Origin: Pseudactinotalea suaedae
Lineage (GTDB): Bacteria > Actinomycetota > Actinomycetes > Actinomycetales > Beutenbergiaceae
NCBI RefSeq assembly: GCF_009733815.1
Contig: NZ_WNXY01000001.1
Location: 248,001 to 312,000, forward strand
Reading direction: 5' to 3'
DNA: 64,000 nt
In this document: positions 47,248-55,887 of the stretch, one piece after another
Position numbering within the stretch: the stretch's first letter is position 1
How the letters are laid out: each line of letters begins with the position of its first letter
Made by a program: the position numbers and the translations under genes
The notes under the pieces: generated by a model
What the model was told of the DNA's origin: nothing
Databases searched by the model: none
Seen by the model: only the letters and a program-made list of their open reading frames with translations

Positions 47248-48414
47248 ATGGAACCAGGTCAGGTGATTGGAGTCATCGTCCTCATCCTCGTGGCGATCTT
47301 CGCCATCGTCGCCATCAGGCGAGCGGTGCGGATCGTTCCGCAGGCTGTGGCGTTGATCGTGGAGCGGCTGGGTCGCTACCAGAACACGCTCTACGCGGGT
47401 CTGCACTTCCTGATCCCGTTCATCGACCGCGTGCGTGCCGGCGTCGACCTTCGTGAGCAGGTCGTCTCGTTCGCGCCGCAGCCCGTGATCACCTCCGACA
47501 ACCTCGTGGTGAGCATCGACACGGTCATCTACTTCCAGGTCACCGACCCGAAGGCGGCGACCTATGAGATCGCCAACTACATCACCGGTATCGAGCAGCT
47601 GACGGTCACCACGCTGCGTAACGTGATCGGCTCGATGGACCTCGAGCAGACGCTGACCAGCCGTGACCAGATCAACGGGCAGCTGCGCGGTGTGCTCGAC
47701 GAGGCGACCGGCCGCTGGGGCATCCGCGTCAACCGTGTCGAGCTGAAGGCGATCGACCCGCCGGCGAGCGTGCAGGGCTCCATGGAGCAGCAGATGCGCG
47801 CCGAGCGTGACCGCCGCGCGGCCATCCTCACCGCCGAGGGTGTCAAGCAGTCCCAGATCCTCACGGCCGAGGGTGAGAAGCAGTCCTCGATCCTTCGTGC
47901 CGAGGGTCAGGCACAGGCAGCGATCCTGCGGGCGCAGGGTGAGTCGCGCGCGATCCTCCAGGTGTTCGACGCGATCCACCGCGGCGACGCCGACCCCAAG
48001 CTGCTGGCCTACCAGTACCTGCAGATGCTGCCGCAGATCGCGAACGGCTCGGCCTCGAAGCTCTGGGTCATCCCGACCGAGTTCACGGCGGCGCTGGGCT
48101 CGATCGCCGGTGCGTTCGGCGGCCAGACGCCGCCCCCGGCGTTCTCGGCTCGGGACGGCGAGCGGGAGTCGATGGTCGAGGACGTCGAGGGTCTCGACAT
48201 CGACCTGCCCGAGACCTCGCTCCAGGATCCCTCCGAGGCGCTCCGCGAGGCGCGTACCCAGGTCGACGAGGCCCAGGCCGAGGCCGGCAGCGCGGGTGAT
48301 GCCTCCGGCATGCCGTTCTCCCGGTCCGCCGAGGCGGGCCAGACGCCGCAGGGGCAGCCGCCGTCGGCGCCTCCGCCGCAGCAGCCGTGGCAGCAGGGCC
48401 CGACTCAGGGCTGA
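47248..48414 (+). CDS. SPFH/band 7 membrane-associated protein
   Basis: A 388-residue stomatin-like protein: one N-terminal membrane helix (IGVIVLILVAIFAIVAI), the SPFH domain (VERLGRYQNTLYAGLHFLIP, VVSIDTVIYFQVTDP) and an A/E/Q-rich helical repeat (ILTAEGVKQSQILTAEGEKQ) used for oligomerisation. The last 100 residues are P/Q-rich and probably disordered. It should scaffold membrane microdomains together with NfeD. Followed by two terminator-like hairpins. Confidence 0.9.
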   Translation: MEPGQVIGVIVLILVAIFAIVAIRRAVRIVPQAVALIVERLGRYQNTLYAGLHFLIPFIDRVRAGVDLREQVVSFAPQPVITSDNLVVSIDTVIYFQVTDPKAATYEIANYITGIEQLTVTTLRNVIGSMDLEQTLTSRDQINGQLRGVLDEATGRWGIRVNRVELKAIDPPASVQGSMEQQMRAERDRRAAILTAEGVKQSQILTAEGEKQSSILRAEGQAQAAILRAQGESRAILQVFDAIHRGDADPKLLAYQYLQMLPQIANGSASKLWVIPTEFTAALGSIAGAFGGQTPPPAFSARDGERESMVEDVEGLDIDLPETSLQDPSEALREARTQVDEAQAEAGSAGDASGMPFSRSAEAGQTPQGQPPSAPPPQQPWQQGPTQG

Positions 48415-48432
48415 GCGCCGCACAGGTAGGAC

Positions 48433-48496
48433 GGCGTCGACACGCTCGACGCCACACCGACGGGCCTGGGTTCCTTCTGGAGCCCGGGCCCGTCGG
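48433..48496 (+). terminator. Two hairpins downstream of the SPFH gene
   Basis: First stem GGCGTCGA/TCGACGCC (48433-48440, 48446-48453). Second stem of 14 pairs with one G-U: 48457-48470 with 48483-48496. There is no T-run, so termination would be by strong stem alone or be Rho-assisted. Confidence 0.5.
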
Positions 48497-48554
48497 TCGC
48501 TGCCGACGGTGTCGAGCCAGGGCCGGCAGCAGACGCCCCGGCTAGAGTGGATGC

Positions 48555-49727
48555 GTGCGGATCGCTGTTGTCGCAGAGTCGTTCCTCCCGCAGGCGAACG
48601 GCGTCACGGTCACCGTGATGCGACTCCTCGACTACCTGGCGGAGCGAGGGGACGAGGTGCTCGTGCTCGCGCCCACGCCCGGGCGCGGCAAGGACACCGT
48701 CGCCTCGTACGCCGGCGCCGAGGTGCGGCACTTCAAGGCGGTCCCGCTGCCGGGGTACGCCGAGCTCCGGCTCTCCACGCCGCTCGTGCGCACGCTCGAG
48801 GAGCACCTGCGCTACTTCTCACCGGACGTGGTGCACCTGGCGGCGCCGTTCGTGCTGGGGTGGCAGGCGATCGGTGCCGCCCAGTCGCTGGGCCTGCCGA
48901 GCGTGGCGGTCTACCAGACCGAGGCGCCGACCTACGCGCGGCGCTACAAGGTCAAGCAGCTCGAGCCGCTGCTGTGGAAGCGGGTCACCGACATCCACCG
49001 CCGCGCGACCCTGTCGCTGGCACCGAGCACCTACGCGTGCCAGCAGCTGATCGACCGCGGCGTGCACCGCGTCGCCGTGTGGCCGCACGGGGTCGACCGC
49101 GAGCTGTTCTCGCCGCGGAACCGGGACGAGGCGCTGCGGATGACCGTGGCCCGCCCGGGCGAGGTCCTGGTGGGGTACGTCGGGCGGCTGGCGCGCGAGA
49201 AGCAGGTCGAGGACCTCTCGGGGCTGCAGTCGCTCAAGGGTGTGAGATTGATCGTCGCAGGCGACGGCCCTCGGCGCGACAAGATCGCCAAGGTGCTGAG
49301 CAAGGCCACGTTCACGGGCCACCTCGGCGGGACCGACCTCACGCGGCTGCTGGCCAGCCTCGACGTGTTCGTCCACACCGGTGAGATGGACACCTTCGCT
49401 CAGACCATCCAGGAGGCGAAGGCCAGCGGGGTCCCGGTGATCGCTCCCGCCCGCGGCGGACCCATCGACCTGATCGAGCACGGCGTCACCGGGTTCCTCT
49501 ACAAGCCGGGCGACCTCGGCTCCATGCGGCGCCACGTGAAGCAGCTGGTCGACGACCCGGGCCTGCGACAGCTGATGGGGGAGGCCGCGCGCAGCTCGAC
49601 CGAGAACCGGACCTGGGACGCGGTCAACGAGCAGGTGACCGTGCACTACCGGAACGCGATCCAGTTCGCGGCCGGTGACGTCGTGGCCGGGACGCTGGCA
49701 CCTCGACGGCGGCTGCTCACCCGGTAG
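48555..49727 (+). CDS. GT4 glycosyltransferase, MgtA/PimB-like mannosyltransferase
   Basis: A 390-residue GT-B enzyme. MRIAVVAESFLPQANGVTVT is the typical start of the GDP-mannose-dependent mannosyltransferases of actinobacterial glycolipid synthesis; YVGRLAREKQVEDL, AGDGPRRDK and the C-terminal segment TFAQTIQEAKASGVPVIAP complete the fold. Likely adds mannose to a glycolipid, as MgtA/PimB do, but sequence alone does not fix the acceptor. Leaderless: TAGAGT (48543-48548) is 6 bases before GTG. Confidence 0.85.
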   Translation: MRIAVVAESFLPQANGVTVTVMRLLDYLAERGDEVLVLAPTPGRGKDTVASYAGAEVRHFKAVPLPGYAELRLSTPLVRTLEEHLRYFSPDVVHLAAPFVLGWQAIGAAQSLGLPSVAVYQTEAPTYARRYKVKQLEPLLWKRVTDIHRRATLSLAPSTYACQQLIDRGVHRVAVWPHGVDRELFSPRNRDEALRMTVARPGEVLVGYVGRLAREKQVEDLSGLQSLKGVRLIVAGDGPRRDKIAKVLSKATFTGHLGGTDLTRLLASLDVFVHTGEMDTFAQTIQEAKASGVPVIAPARGGPIDLIEHGVTGFLYKPGDLGSMRRHVKQLVDDPGLRQLMGEAARSSTENRTWDAVNEQVTVHYRNAIQFAAGDVVAGTLAPRRRLLTR

Positions 49728-49768
49728 CCGCTCGGCGGGCCGCCGTCGGCCGACTAGGGTGACCACCC

Positions 49769-50587
49769 GTGCCGATCGTTCGCCTCGAGAACCCCGATGA
49801 CGAGCGGGTCGCCGACTACACCCGACTGACCGACGTCGTGCTGCGGTCCAAGCACGAGCCGAGCAAGGGCCTCTACATCGCGGAGTCCTCCACCGTGATC
49901 CGCCGCGCGATCGCGGCGGGGCACCGGCCGCGGTCCTTCCTGATGGCGCCCCGCTGGCTGGAGAGCCTGCAGGACCTCCTCGAGGAGGTCGGCGCGGGCG
50001 AGCACGGCGACATCCCCGTGTACGTCGCCGACGAGCAGATCCTGTCGGAGCTGACCGGGTTCCACCTGCACCGCGGCGCGCTGGCGGCGATGCACCGTCC
50101 GGCGCTGGCGCCGGTGTCCGAGGTGGTGGCCGGCGCGCGCCGGGTCGTGATCCTCGAGGACATCGTCGATCACACGAACGTGGGGGCGGCGTTCCGGTCG
50201 GCCGCGGCGCTGGGTGTGGACGCGGTGCTGGTGACGCCGCGGTGCGGCGACCCGCTGTACCGGCGCAGCGTCCGTGTCTCGATGGGCACGGTGTTCCAGG
50301 TGCCGTGGACCCGGATCGATCCGTGGCCGGGAGGTCTGGAGGAGCTGCGCGCGCTGGGGTTCGCCACCGCCGCCCTCGCGCTCACCGAGGACGCGGTCAC
50401 GCTCGACGACGTCGCATCGGACCCGCCGCAGCGGCTCGCCTGGGTGCTCGGTACCGAGGGCGACGGGCTGACGCGCGGCGCCGTCGAGGCGGCCGACATG
50501 GTCGTGCGCATCCCGATGGCCGGCGGCGTCGACTCTCTCAACGTCGCCGCTGCCGCCGCCGTGGCGTTCTGGGCCACGAAGGTCTGA
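49769..50587 (+). CDS. TrmH-family (SpoU) RNA 2'-O-methyltransferase
   Basis: A 272-residue SPOUT enzyme. N-terminal substrate-binding domain, then motif 1 EDIVDHTNVGAAFRSAAALG, motif 2 VLGTEGDGL and motif 3 IPMAGGVDSLNVAAAAAV that form the SAM knot. It methylates rRNA or tRNA; the target base is not known. GTG 49769 is 8 bases after TAGGGT (49755-49760), a leaderless promoter. Confidence 0.9.
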   Translation: MPIVRLENPDDERVADYTRLTDVVLRSKHEPSKGLYIAESSTVIRRAIAAGHRPRSFLMAPRWLESLQDLLEEVGAGEHGDIPVYVADEQILSELTGFHLHRGALAAMHRPALAPVSEVVAGARRVVILEDIVDHTNVGAAFRSAAALGVDAVLVTPRCGDPLYRRSVRVSMGTVFQVPWTRIDPWPGGLEELRALGFATAALALTEDAVTLDDVASDPPQRLAWVLGTEGDGLTRGAVEAADMVVRIPMAGGVDSLNVAAAAAVAFWATKV

Positions 50588-50588
50588 C

Positions 50589-50972
50589 TCAGCTCGAGGG
50601 CGGGTGCTCGGCCACGCAGAACAGGTTGCCCTCCGGGTCCGACAGGGTGGACCACTGCACCCAGGGCACCTCGTCGAGGACGTCCCATCGGTGCGTGGCG
50701 CCGAGCGCGACCAACCGAGCGACCTCCTGCTCGCGACTGCCCCACGGGACGGTCAGGTCCATGTGCTGCGACTGACGATCGGGGCGCGGCTCCGAACGGC
50801 GCGCGAAGGCCATCGGGACACCACCCGGCTCGCGGGCGGCGACGAACGTGAAGTCGGGATCCTCGCCGCCGATCGTGCCGCCGAGCGCCTCGGCCCAGAA
50901 CCGGGCGAGCCTGACCGGGTCGTCTGCCTGCACGGTGACGGCGCCGAGGGTGATCGATGTCGAGGTGCTCAT
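50589..50972 (-). CDS. VOC/glyoxalase-like protein
   Basis: A 127-residue protein of the vicinal-oxygen-chelate fold: two beta-alpha-beta-beta-beta halves, VQADDPVRLARFWAEALGGT at the start, SQHMDLTV in the middle and LSDPEGNLFCVAE at the end, as in glyoxalase-like proteins of unknown substrate. ATG 50972 is 7 bases from TAGCGT (50980-50985), a leaderless start that excludes the much longer open frame. It is convergent with the methyltransferase gene. Confidence 0.82.
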   Translation of the reverse strand: MSTSTSITLGAVTVQADDPVRLARFWAEALGGTIGGEDPDFTFVAAREPGGVPMAFARRSEPRPDRQSQHMDLTVPWGSREQEVARLVALGATHRWDVLDEVPWVQWSTLSDPEGNLFCVAEHPPSS

Positions 50973-51038
50973 GCCCGGAACGCTAGAGCAGGGCACCGAC
51001 ACGGTGCTCGCGTCGGTGCTCGCGGCTAGCGTGTGAGG

Positions 51039-52013
51039 GTGACCATCCCACCGGATCCTGCACCGCGGCAGCAGCGGCTGCTCCTCCTCGACACCGCATC
51101 CTTGTACTTCCGCGCCTTCTTCGGCGTCCCCGACACGATCACGGCTCCTGACGGGACGCCCGTCAACGCCGTCCGGGGGCTCCTCGACTTCATCGCCCGG
51201 CTGGCGAGCGAGTACCAGCCGACGCATCTCGTGTGCTGCTGGGACGACGACTGGCGCCCCCAGTGGCGCGTCGACCTCGTGCCCTCCTACAAGCAGCACC
51301 GGGTCGAGGAGGTGGTGCCCGGGGCTGCCCCTGACGTCGAGGTCGTGCCGGACCCGCTCGAGGTGCAGATCCCGGTCATCCTCGCCGTCCTGGAGGCGTT
51401 GGGCCTGGCCGTGGTGGGGGCACCCGAGGCGGAGGCTGACGACGTCATCGGCACCCTCGCCACCGATGCCGGCATGCCGGTCGACATCGTCACGGGGGAC
51501 CGGGACCTGTTCCAGCTCGTCGACGACGACGCCGAGGTCCGGGTGCTGTACACGGCGCGAGGGGTGGGCAAGCACGAGAAGGTGACGGACGCCGTCGTGC
51601 TGGAGAAGTACGGGGTCCACGCGAACCAGTACGCCGATTTCGCGACGATGCGCGGCGACGCCTCCGACGGGCTTCCCGGAGTGGCCGGGGTCGGCGACAA
51701 GACGGCGTCGTCGCTGCTCAGCGCCCATGGTGACCTGGCGAGGATCAGGGCCGCCGCAGCTGATCCGTCTGTCGCGATGGCTGCCGGACTTCGTTCCAAG
51801 ATCAACGCGGCGTCCGACTACCTGGACGTCGCGCCCGAGGTCGTGGCGGTGCGGCGTCACCTCGACCTGGGGGTGGGACTCGCCGACCTCGTGGTGCCGG
51901 GCGGTGACGAGGACCACCCGCTGCCCCGAGCACCCGAGTCGCTGGTCGAGCTGGTCGACAGGTGGGGCCTCGACAGCTCGGTGCAGCGGGTGCTGGCCGC
52001 GTTCACCCGGTGA
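51039..52013 (+). CDS. 5'-3' exonuclease (Pol I-type, stand-alone)
   Basis: A 324-residue FEN-like nuclease resembling the N-terminal domain of DNA polymerase I. Acidic metal sites are visible: LLLDTASLYFRAFFG, CCWDDDWRP, EAEADDVIGTLA, VTGDRDLFQLV and a helix-hairpin-helix GLPGVAGVGDKTASSLL. Probable role in RNA primer removal or repair. TAGCGT at 51027-51032 lies 6 bases before GTG 51039, which I prefer over the GTG at 51033 directly abutting the hexamer. Confidence 0.9.
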   Translation: MTIPPDPAPRQQRLLLLDTASLYFRAFFGVPDTITAPDGTPVNAVRGLLDFIARLASEYQPTHLVCCWDDDWRPQWRVDLVPSYKQHRVEEVVPGAAPDVEVVPDPLEVQIPVILAVLEALGLAVVGAPEAEADDVIGTLATDAGMPVDIVTGDRDLFQLVDDDAEVRVLYTARGVGKHEKVTDAVVLEKYGVHANQYADFATMRGDASDGLPGVAGVGDKTASSLLSAHGDLARIRAAAADPSVAMAAGLRSKINAASDYLDVAPEVVAVRRHLDLGVGLADLVVPGGDEDHPLPRAPESLVELVDRWGLDSSVQRVLAAFTR

Positions 52014-52023
52014 GGAGCCTGCC

Positions 52024-52638
52024 GTGGAGAAGGTCGACCTGAAGAAGGAGCTCGCCGTCTACACGGCGCGTCGAGGTGAGTTCGAGGTGGTCGAGATCCC
52101 CGATCTGCAGTACCTGATGATCGATGGGCATGGCGACCCGAACACCTCGCAGCAGTACGCCGATGCGCTCGCCTCGCTGTACCCGCTGGCCTACAAGCTG
52201 AAGTTCTTCAGCAAGCGTGAGCTGGGCCGTGACTACACGGTGATGCCGTTGGAGGCGCTGTGGTGGGCGGAGGACATGGCGGCCTTCACGAGCGGTCGCG
52301 ACAAGTCGCGGTGGGACTGGACGGCGATGATCCTGGTCCCGGACTGGCTCACCGCTGAGCACGTCGAGATCGCGCGGAAGGCTGCGGCGGCCGGCGATGC
52401 GCCGGCGCTGGATCTCGTGCGGCTCGAGACGCTGGTCGAAGGCGTGTGCGTGCAGACCCTGCACGTCGGCTCCTACGACGACGAGGGCCCGGTGCTGCAG
52501 GAGATGCATGAAGGATTCATCCCGAGCCAGGGGTTGCAGATGGTCGGCAAGCACCACGAGATCTACCTGAGCGACGCACGTCGCACCGCACCGGAGAAGC
52601 TGAAGACGATCCTGCGGCAGCCCGTGGCGCCTGCCTGA
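52024..52638 (+). CDS. GyrI-like small-molecule-binding protein
   Basis: A 204-residue protein of the GyrI/BmrR-effector fold without a DNA-binding part. Start GTG 52024 with VEKVDLKKELAVYTARRG; YLMIDGHGDPNTSQQYADAL and YKLKFFSKRELGRDYTVMPL are characteristic of the 'GyrI-like domain' subfamily, which hydrolyses or binds cyclopropanoid/other small compounds in some members. It lies 10 bases after the exonuclease gene behind GAGGAG, and its stop directly abuts that of the convergent YbaK gene. Confidence 0.82.
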   Translation: MEKVDLKKELAVYTARRGEFEVVEIPDLQYLMIDGHGDPNTSQQYADALASLYPLAYKLKFFSKRELGRDYTVMPLEALWWAEDMAAFTSGRDKSRWDWTAMILVPDWLTAEHVEIARKAAAAGDAPALDLVRLETLVEGVCVQTLHVGSYDDEGPVLQEMHEGFIPSQGLQMVGKHHEIYLSDARRTAPEKLKTILRQPVAPA

Positions 52639-53196
52639 TCAGCGGCCGAGGTCCTCCACGATCTCCGCGTCCGTGAGGAGGACGAGCGCGCTGCCCGGCA
52701 GCACGAGCTTGGAGCCGCGGATCCCGGACCCGATGACGATGTGCTCGGCGTCTGCGAGGGTGGCGTCGACCATCACGCGGTAACGCTCGGGAAGTCCCAA
52801 CGGGGTGATGCCGCCGTACTCCATGCCGGAGTCGGCGACCGCTGTGTCCATCGGCAGGAACGACGCCTTGCGCACGTCGAGCCGCTTGCGCACGGTCGTG
52901 TTGACGTCCGCGCGGGTGGTCGCGCGCACCACGCACGCCGCGACCCGCTCCTCGCCGCCCCGGCTGCCGGCGACGAGCACGCAGTTGCCCGAGATCTCCA
53001 GCGTGAGGTCATAGGCCTCGGTCATCGCCGCGGTGTCGGCGAGACCGGGGTCGATCGCGGTCACCAGGACCGCTCGAGCGGCCCGCTCGTTGTCACCGCC
53101 CTGCTCGACGGCGGTCCGGAGCCTCGTGCTGACCGGTGCGGCCATGAGGTCGGGCTGATCGAGCGCTGGGGTCCAGTCGAGAGTTCCGAGACGCAT
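52639..53196 (-). CDS. YbaK/aminoacyl-tRNA deacylase-domain protein
   Basis: A 185-residue YbaK/ProX-like protein. PMDTAVADSGMEYGGITPLG with the conserved glycine-rich G-G-I-T-P segment and VIGSGIRGSKLVLPG at the end match the family, which hydrolyses mischarged aminoacyl-tRNAs such as Cys- or Ala-tRNA-Pro. CVLVAG and CVVRATT form the core strands. ATG 53196 is 7 bases from TACCGT (53204-53209), so it is likely leaderless; a GTG three codons earlier falls on the -10. Confidence 0.85.
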   Translation of the reverse strand: MRLGTLDWTPALDQPDLMAAPVSTRLRTAVEQGGDNERAARAVLVTAIDPGLADTAAMTEAYDLTLEISGNCVLVAGSRGGEERVAACVVRATTRADVNTTVRKRLDVRKASFLPMDTAVADSGMEYGGITPLGLPERYRVMVDATLADAEHIVIGSGIRGSKLVLPGSALVLLTDAEIVEDLGR

Positions 53197-53250
53197 GGTT
53201 GCCACGGTAGGGCAGGCGGCAGCAGGTGTGCCGTCCCGGACACCGGCTCG

Positions 53251-53280
53251 TTGACACCGGCGTCGCCTCGGTGTTCCAAT
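53251..53280 (+). promoter_or_regulatory. Promoter of imuA-imuB
   Basis: A perfect -35 TTGACA (53251-53256) and TCCAAT (53275-53280) with an 18-base spacer, adjoining the LexA boxes. Transcription would start inside those boxes, where a bound repressor would block it. Confidence 0.6.
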
Positions 53281-53307
53281 AGAACGTCCGTTCGAACATA
53301 GGTTCGG
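53280..53307. promoter_or_regulatory. Two overlapping LexA (SOS) boxes
   Basis: Box 1, 53280-53295, reads TAGAAC-GTCC-GTTCGA and box 2, 53292-53307, reads TCGAAC-ATAG-GTTCGG. Each matches the actinobacterial/Bacillus LexA consensus TCGAAC-N4-GTTCGA at 11 of 12 positions. They share four bases. Confidence 0.85.
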
Positions 53308-53362
53308 GCTCGATGTCAGTGGTCAGCTCTACCGTCGGCGAGACGTAGGCAGGAGGTGTGTG

Positions 53363-54187
53363 ATGCGGGAAGCCGTGCGGCAGGAGAGCGCGAGGGAGCG
53401 CGAGCGGAGTCGAGAGGCTCGTCTCGCCGCGGCCCAGCGGGCGTTGGCCACGGCCGAGGCCAGCACGGGGCTGCGGCAGCGGCTCACGGGCGTCACCACG
53501 CTCGCGAGCGCGGCGAGCGGACCGGTCCCGCCGCCGTCGAGCACGGTTCCTCCGGAGCTGTTGCTGCCGTTGCCGGCCGGCGTGGAGACGTTGTTGCCCT
53601 GGGGTGGGCTGCGGCGAGGGAGCGCGATCCAGGTGTCGGGGTCGAGGTCGGTGCTGCTGGCGCTGGCCGCAGCGGCCGCGAACGCGCCTGGGCTGGACCT
53701 CTGGTGCGCGGTGGTGGCGATGCCTGATGTGGGGCTGGCGGCCGCCGCGGAGGCCGGGCTCGACCTGAACCGCACCGTGGTGGTGCCGAAGCCGGGTCCG
53801 GACGCCCCCGCGGTGCTGGGTGCCCTGATCGATGGCTTCGATGTCGTGGTCCTCGGCCGCTGCCCCGCACTCACCGACGCGGACCGCCGCAGCGCAGGTC
53901 ACCGGCTGCGGCACCGGGAGGCGGTGCTGCTGTCCGGTGACGTGTGGCCGGGTGCGCACGCGGTGCTGGAGGTGGGGGAGCGGTCGTGGTTCGGTGTCGG
54001 GGCAGGCGATGGCGTGCTGACCGGTCGGGAGGCCACGATCACCGGCTACGCGCGCGGCCTCGGTCAACCGCGTCAGGTCCGGGTCCGGATGGGGGCCGAC
54101 GGCGACCTGGCGCCGATCGGTGTGGATGCTCGCCTCTCGCAGGGTGAGGGCGAGATCCACGAGCTCGACCTGGCGAGGGCGGGCTGA
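53363..54187 (+). CDS. imuA: ImuA mutasome accessory protein (SulA/RecA-like)
   Basis: A 274-residue protein of the ImuA group, RecA/SulA-like accessory factors of the SOS mutasome. The N terminus is helical and charged; LPWGGLRRGSAIQVSGSRSV occupies the place of the RecA Walker A loop, but the GKT is lost, as in actinobacterial ImuA'. Start ATG 53363 sits 6 bases after AGGAGG. It overlaps imuB by TGATG. SOS induction is supported by LexA boxes upstream. Identity rests mainly on the partner imuB and on gene order. Confidence 0.78.
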   Translation: MREAVRQESARERERSREARLAAAQRALATAEASTGLRQRLTGVTTLASAASGPVPPPSSTVPPELLLPLPAGVETLLPWGGLRRGSAIQVSGSRSVLLALAAAAANAPGLDLWCAVVAMPDVGLAAAAEAGLDLNRTVVVPKPGPDAPAVLGALIDGFDVVVLGRCPALTDADRRSAGHRLRHREAVLLSGDVWPGAHAVLEVGERSWFGVGAGDGVLTGREATITGYARGLGQPRQVRVRMGADGDLAPIGVDARLSQGEGEIHELDLARAG

Positions 54188-55803
54188 TGAGCGCGTTGGT
54201 CGCGGCACCGTTGCCGGAGGAGCCGCCGGCGCGCGACGGGGCCGAGCAGGCCACCCGGCTCGCGGTGCTGTGGGTACCGGACTGGCCGGTGGCGGCCGCG
54301 GTGGCGGAGGGTCTGGCGCAGGCCCACGAACCGGTGGCGCTGCACGATGGCCGAGGTCTGGTGGCGGTCTCGGCGCGCGCGAGGGCGGAGGGCGTGCGCC
54401 GCGGGATGCGGCGCCGCAGCGCTCAGGGACTGTGCCCGGAGCTGGTGCTGATCAATGCCGATGAGGGGCGTGACGTGCGCGCCTTCGAACCGGTGATGCA
54501 GGCGCTGGAGAGCGTCGTCCCGGAGTCGAACCTGCTGCGGCCCGGTGTCGCGGTGCTGCCGGCGCGAGGGGCGAGTCGCTACCTGGGTTCGGAGGACGCG
54601 CTGGCGGAGGCGCTCGTGGGGGCGGCGGCCGAGTCCGGTGTGGAGGCCCAGGTCGGCATCGCCGATGGGATGCTGATGGCGATGCTGGCGGCGCGTTCGT
54701 CGGAGCAGGTGCCGCTCGGGCGGTCGGCGGAGCGGCTCGCCGGGTGCGACGTGCGGGACCTGGTGCACGTGGCCACCACACGGGACTCGCGCGCCCGGAT
54801 GGTGGATCTGGTGGACCTGTTCCGGCGGTTGGGACTGGTCACGCTGGGCGATCTGGCGCGGTTGCGGACAGCGCAGGTGGGGCCACGCTTCGGTGCGTGG
54901 GGTTTGCAGGCGCACCGGTTGGCACGCGGGTTGGACGCGCAGCCGCCGCGGGTGCGGCGGGCCGAGCCGGACGTGGTGGTGCAGGCCGATCTGGACCCGC
55001 CCGCACATCGGATCGACGCGGCAGCGTTCGCCGCGCGGCGGCTGGCGGAAGAGCTGCAGACGGCCATGATGCGGCGCGGTGTGGTGTGCGCACGGCTGCG
55101 GGTGCAGGCGCGCACGGAGGATGGCGGGGCGCTGGAGCGCACCTGGCGGCTCGATGGTGGCGCGCTCACCGCCGTCGAGCTCACCGACCGGGTGCGGTGG
55201 CAGCTGGAGGGCTGGCTGTCCGGGCGCAGCGGGCAGCGACCCAGCGCACCCGTGACGGCGCTGGAGCTCGCCGCGGAAGAGGTCAGCCCCGCCGCTGTCG
55301 CCTCCGACGGCTTGTGGGGTCGGGTGGGGCGCGGGCAGGCGCAGGCGGGGAGGGCGGCGCTGCGGGTGCAAGGGCTGATCGGGGCGGATGCGGTGCTGAG
55401 CCCCGTGCTGCAGGGCGGCAGGTCGCCCCGGGACCGGGTGCGGTTGGTGTCGTGGGGTGACGAGCCGGTCGCGCTGCGGGATCCGAAGGCGCCGTGGCCG
55501 GGGCAGATTCCCTCGCCGCTCCCTGCGACCGTGCCGACCTCGCCGATGCCGGCCAAGGTCCTCGACGACGACGGCCGCCCCGTCACCGTGGGCGAGCGCG
55601 GCGTGCTGCACGGCATGCCGGCGATGGTGGAGGTGAACAAGCGCGCTCGCGAGGTCACCGGCTGGGCCGGTCCGTGGCCGGTCCACGAGCGCTGGTGGGC
55701 CGGCGGTCGGCCCCGCACCTATGTGCAGGTCGTGTGCGGTGAGGCCGCGCTGCTCCTTGCCGGTGAAGGCGAGTCGTGGTGGGTGGAGGGCATGTATGAC
55801 TGA
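54187..55803 (+). CDS. imuB: ImuB, inactive Y-family DNA polymerase homologue
   Basis: A 538-residue Y-family protein. WVPDWPVAAAVAEGL replaces the DxD-containing first motif, and RGASRYLGSEDAL the SIDE motif, so the acidic catalytic triad is missing as in known ImuB proteins, which act as a hub between ImuA, the beta clamp and the mutagenic polymerase DnaE2. RLGLVTLGDLARL and LQAHRLARGLD are the HhH and finger segments, followed by the little-finger domain. No dnaE2 follows in this window. Confidence 0.87.
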   Translation: MSALVAAPLPEEPPARDGAEQATRLAVLWVPDWPVAAAVAEGLAQAHEPVALHDGRGLVAVSARARAEGVRRGMRRRSAQGLCPELVLINADEGRDVRAFEPVMQALESVVPESNLLRPGVAVLPARGASRYLGSEDALAEALVGAAAESGVEAQVGIADGMLMAMLAARSSEQVPLGRSAERLAGCDVRDLVHVATTRDSRARMVDLVDLFRRLGLVTLGDLARLRTAQVGPRFGAWGLQAHRLARGLDAQPPRVRRAEPDVVVQADLDPPAHRIDAAAFAARRLAEELQTAMMRRGVVCARLRVQARTEDGGALERTWRLDGGALTAVELTDRVRWQLEGWLSGRSGQRPSAPVTALELAAEEVSPAAVASDGLWGRVGRGQAQAGRAALRVQGLIGADAVLSPVLQGGRSPRDRVRLVSWGDEPVALRDPKAPWPGQIPSPLPATVPTSPMPAKVLDDDGRPVTVGERGVLHGMPAMVEVNKRAREVTGWAGPWPVHERWWAGGRPRTYVQVVCGEAALLLAGEGESWWVEGMYD

Positions 55804-55886
55804 GCGTCCTGACCAGGACAAGGCGCCGCTGCGTGCAAGATGACGACTGAGCGTCCTGACCAGCAAGCACATGGGCGCCGCTGCGT
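55798..55886. repeat. Imperfect direct repeat at the end of imuB
   Basis: GACTGAGCGTCCTGACCAG occurs at 55798-55816 and again at 55845-55863, and GCGCCGCTGCGT at 55823-55834 and 55875-55886. The first copy spans the imuB stop, the second is next to the stop of the convergent phosphotransferase gene. It looks like a local duplication of the imuB 3' end. Confidence 0.7.
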
Positions 55887-55887
55887 C

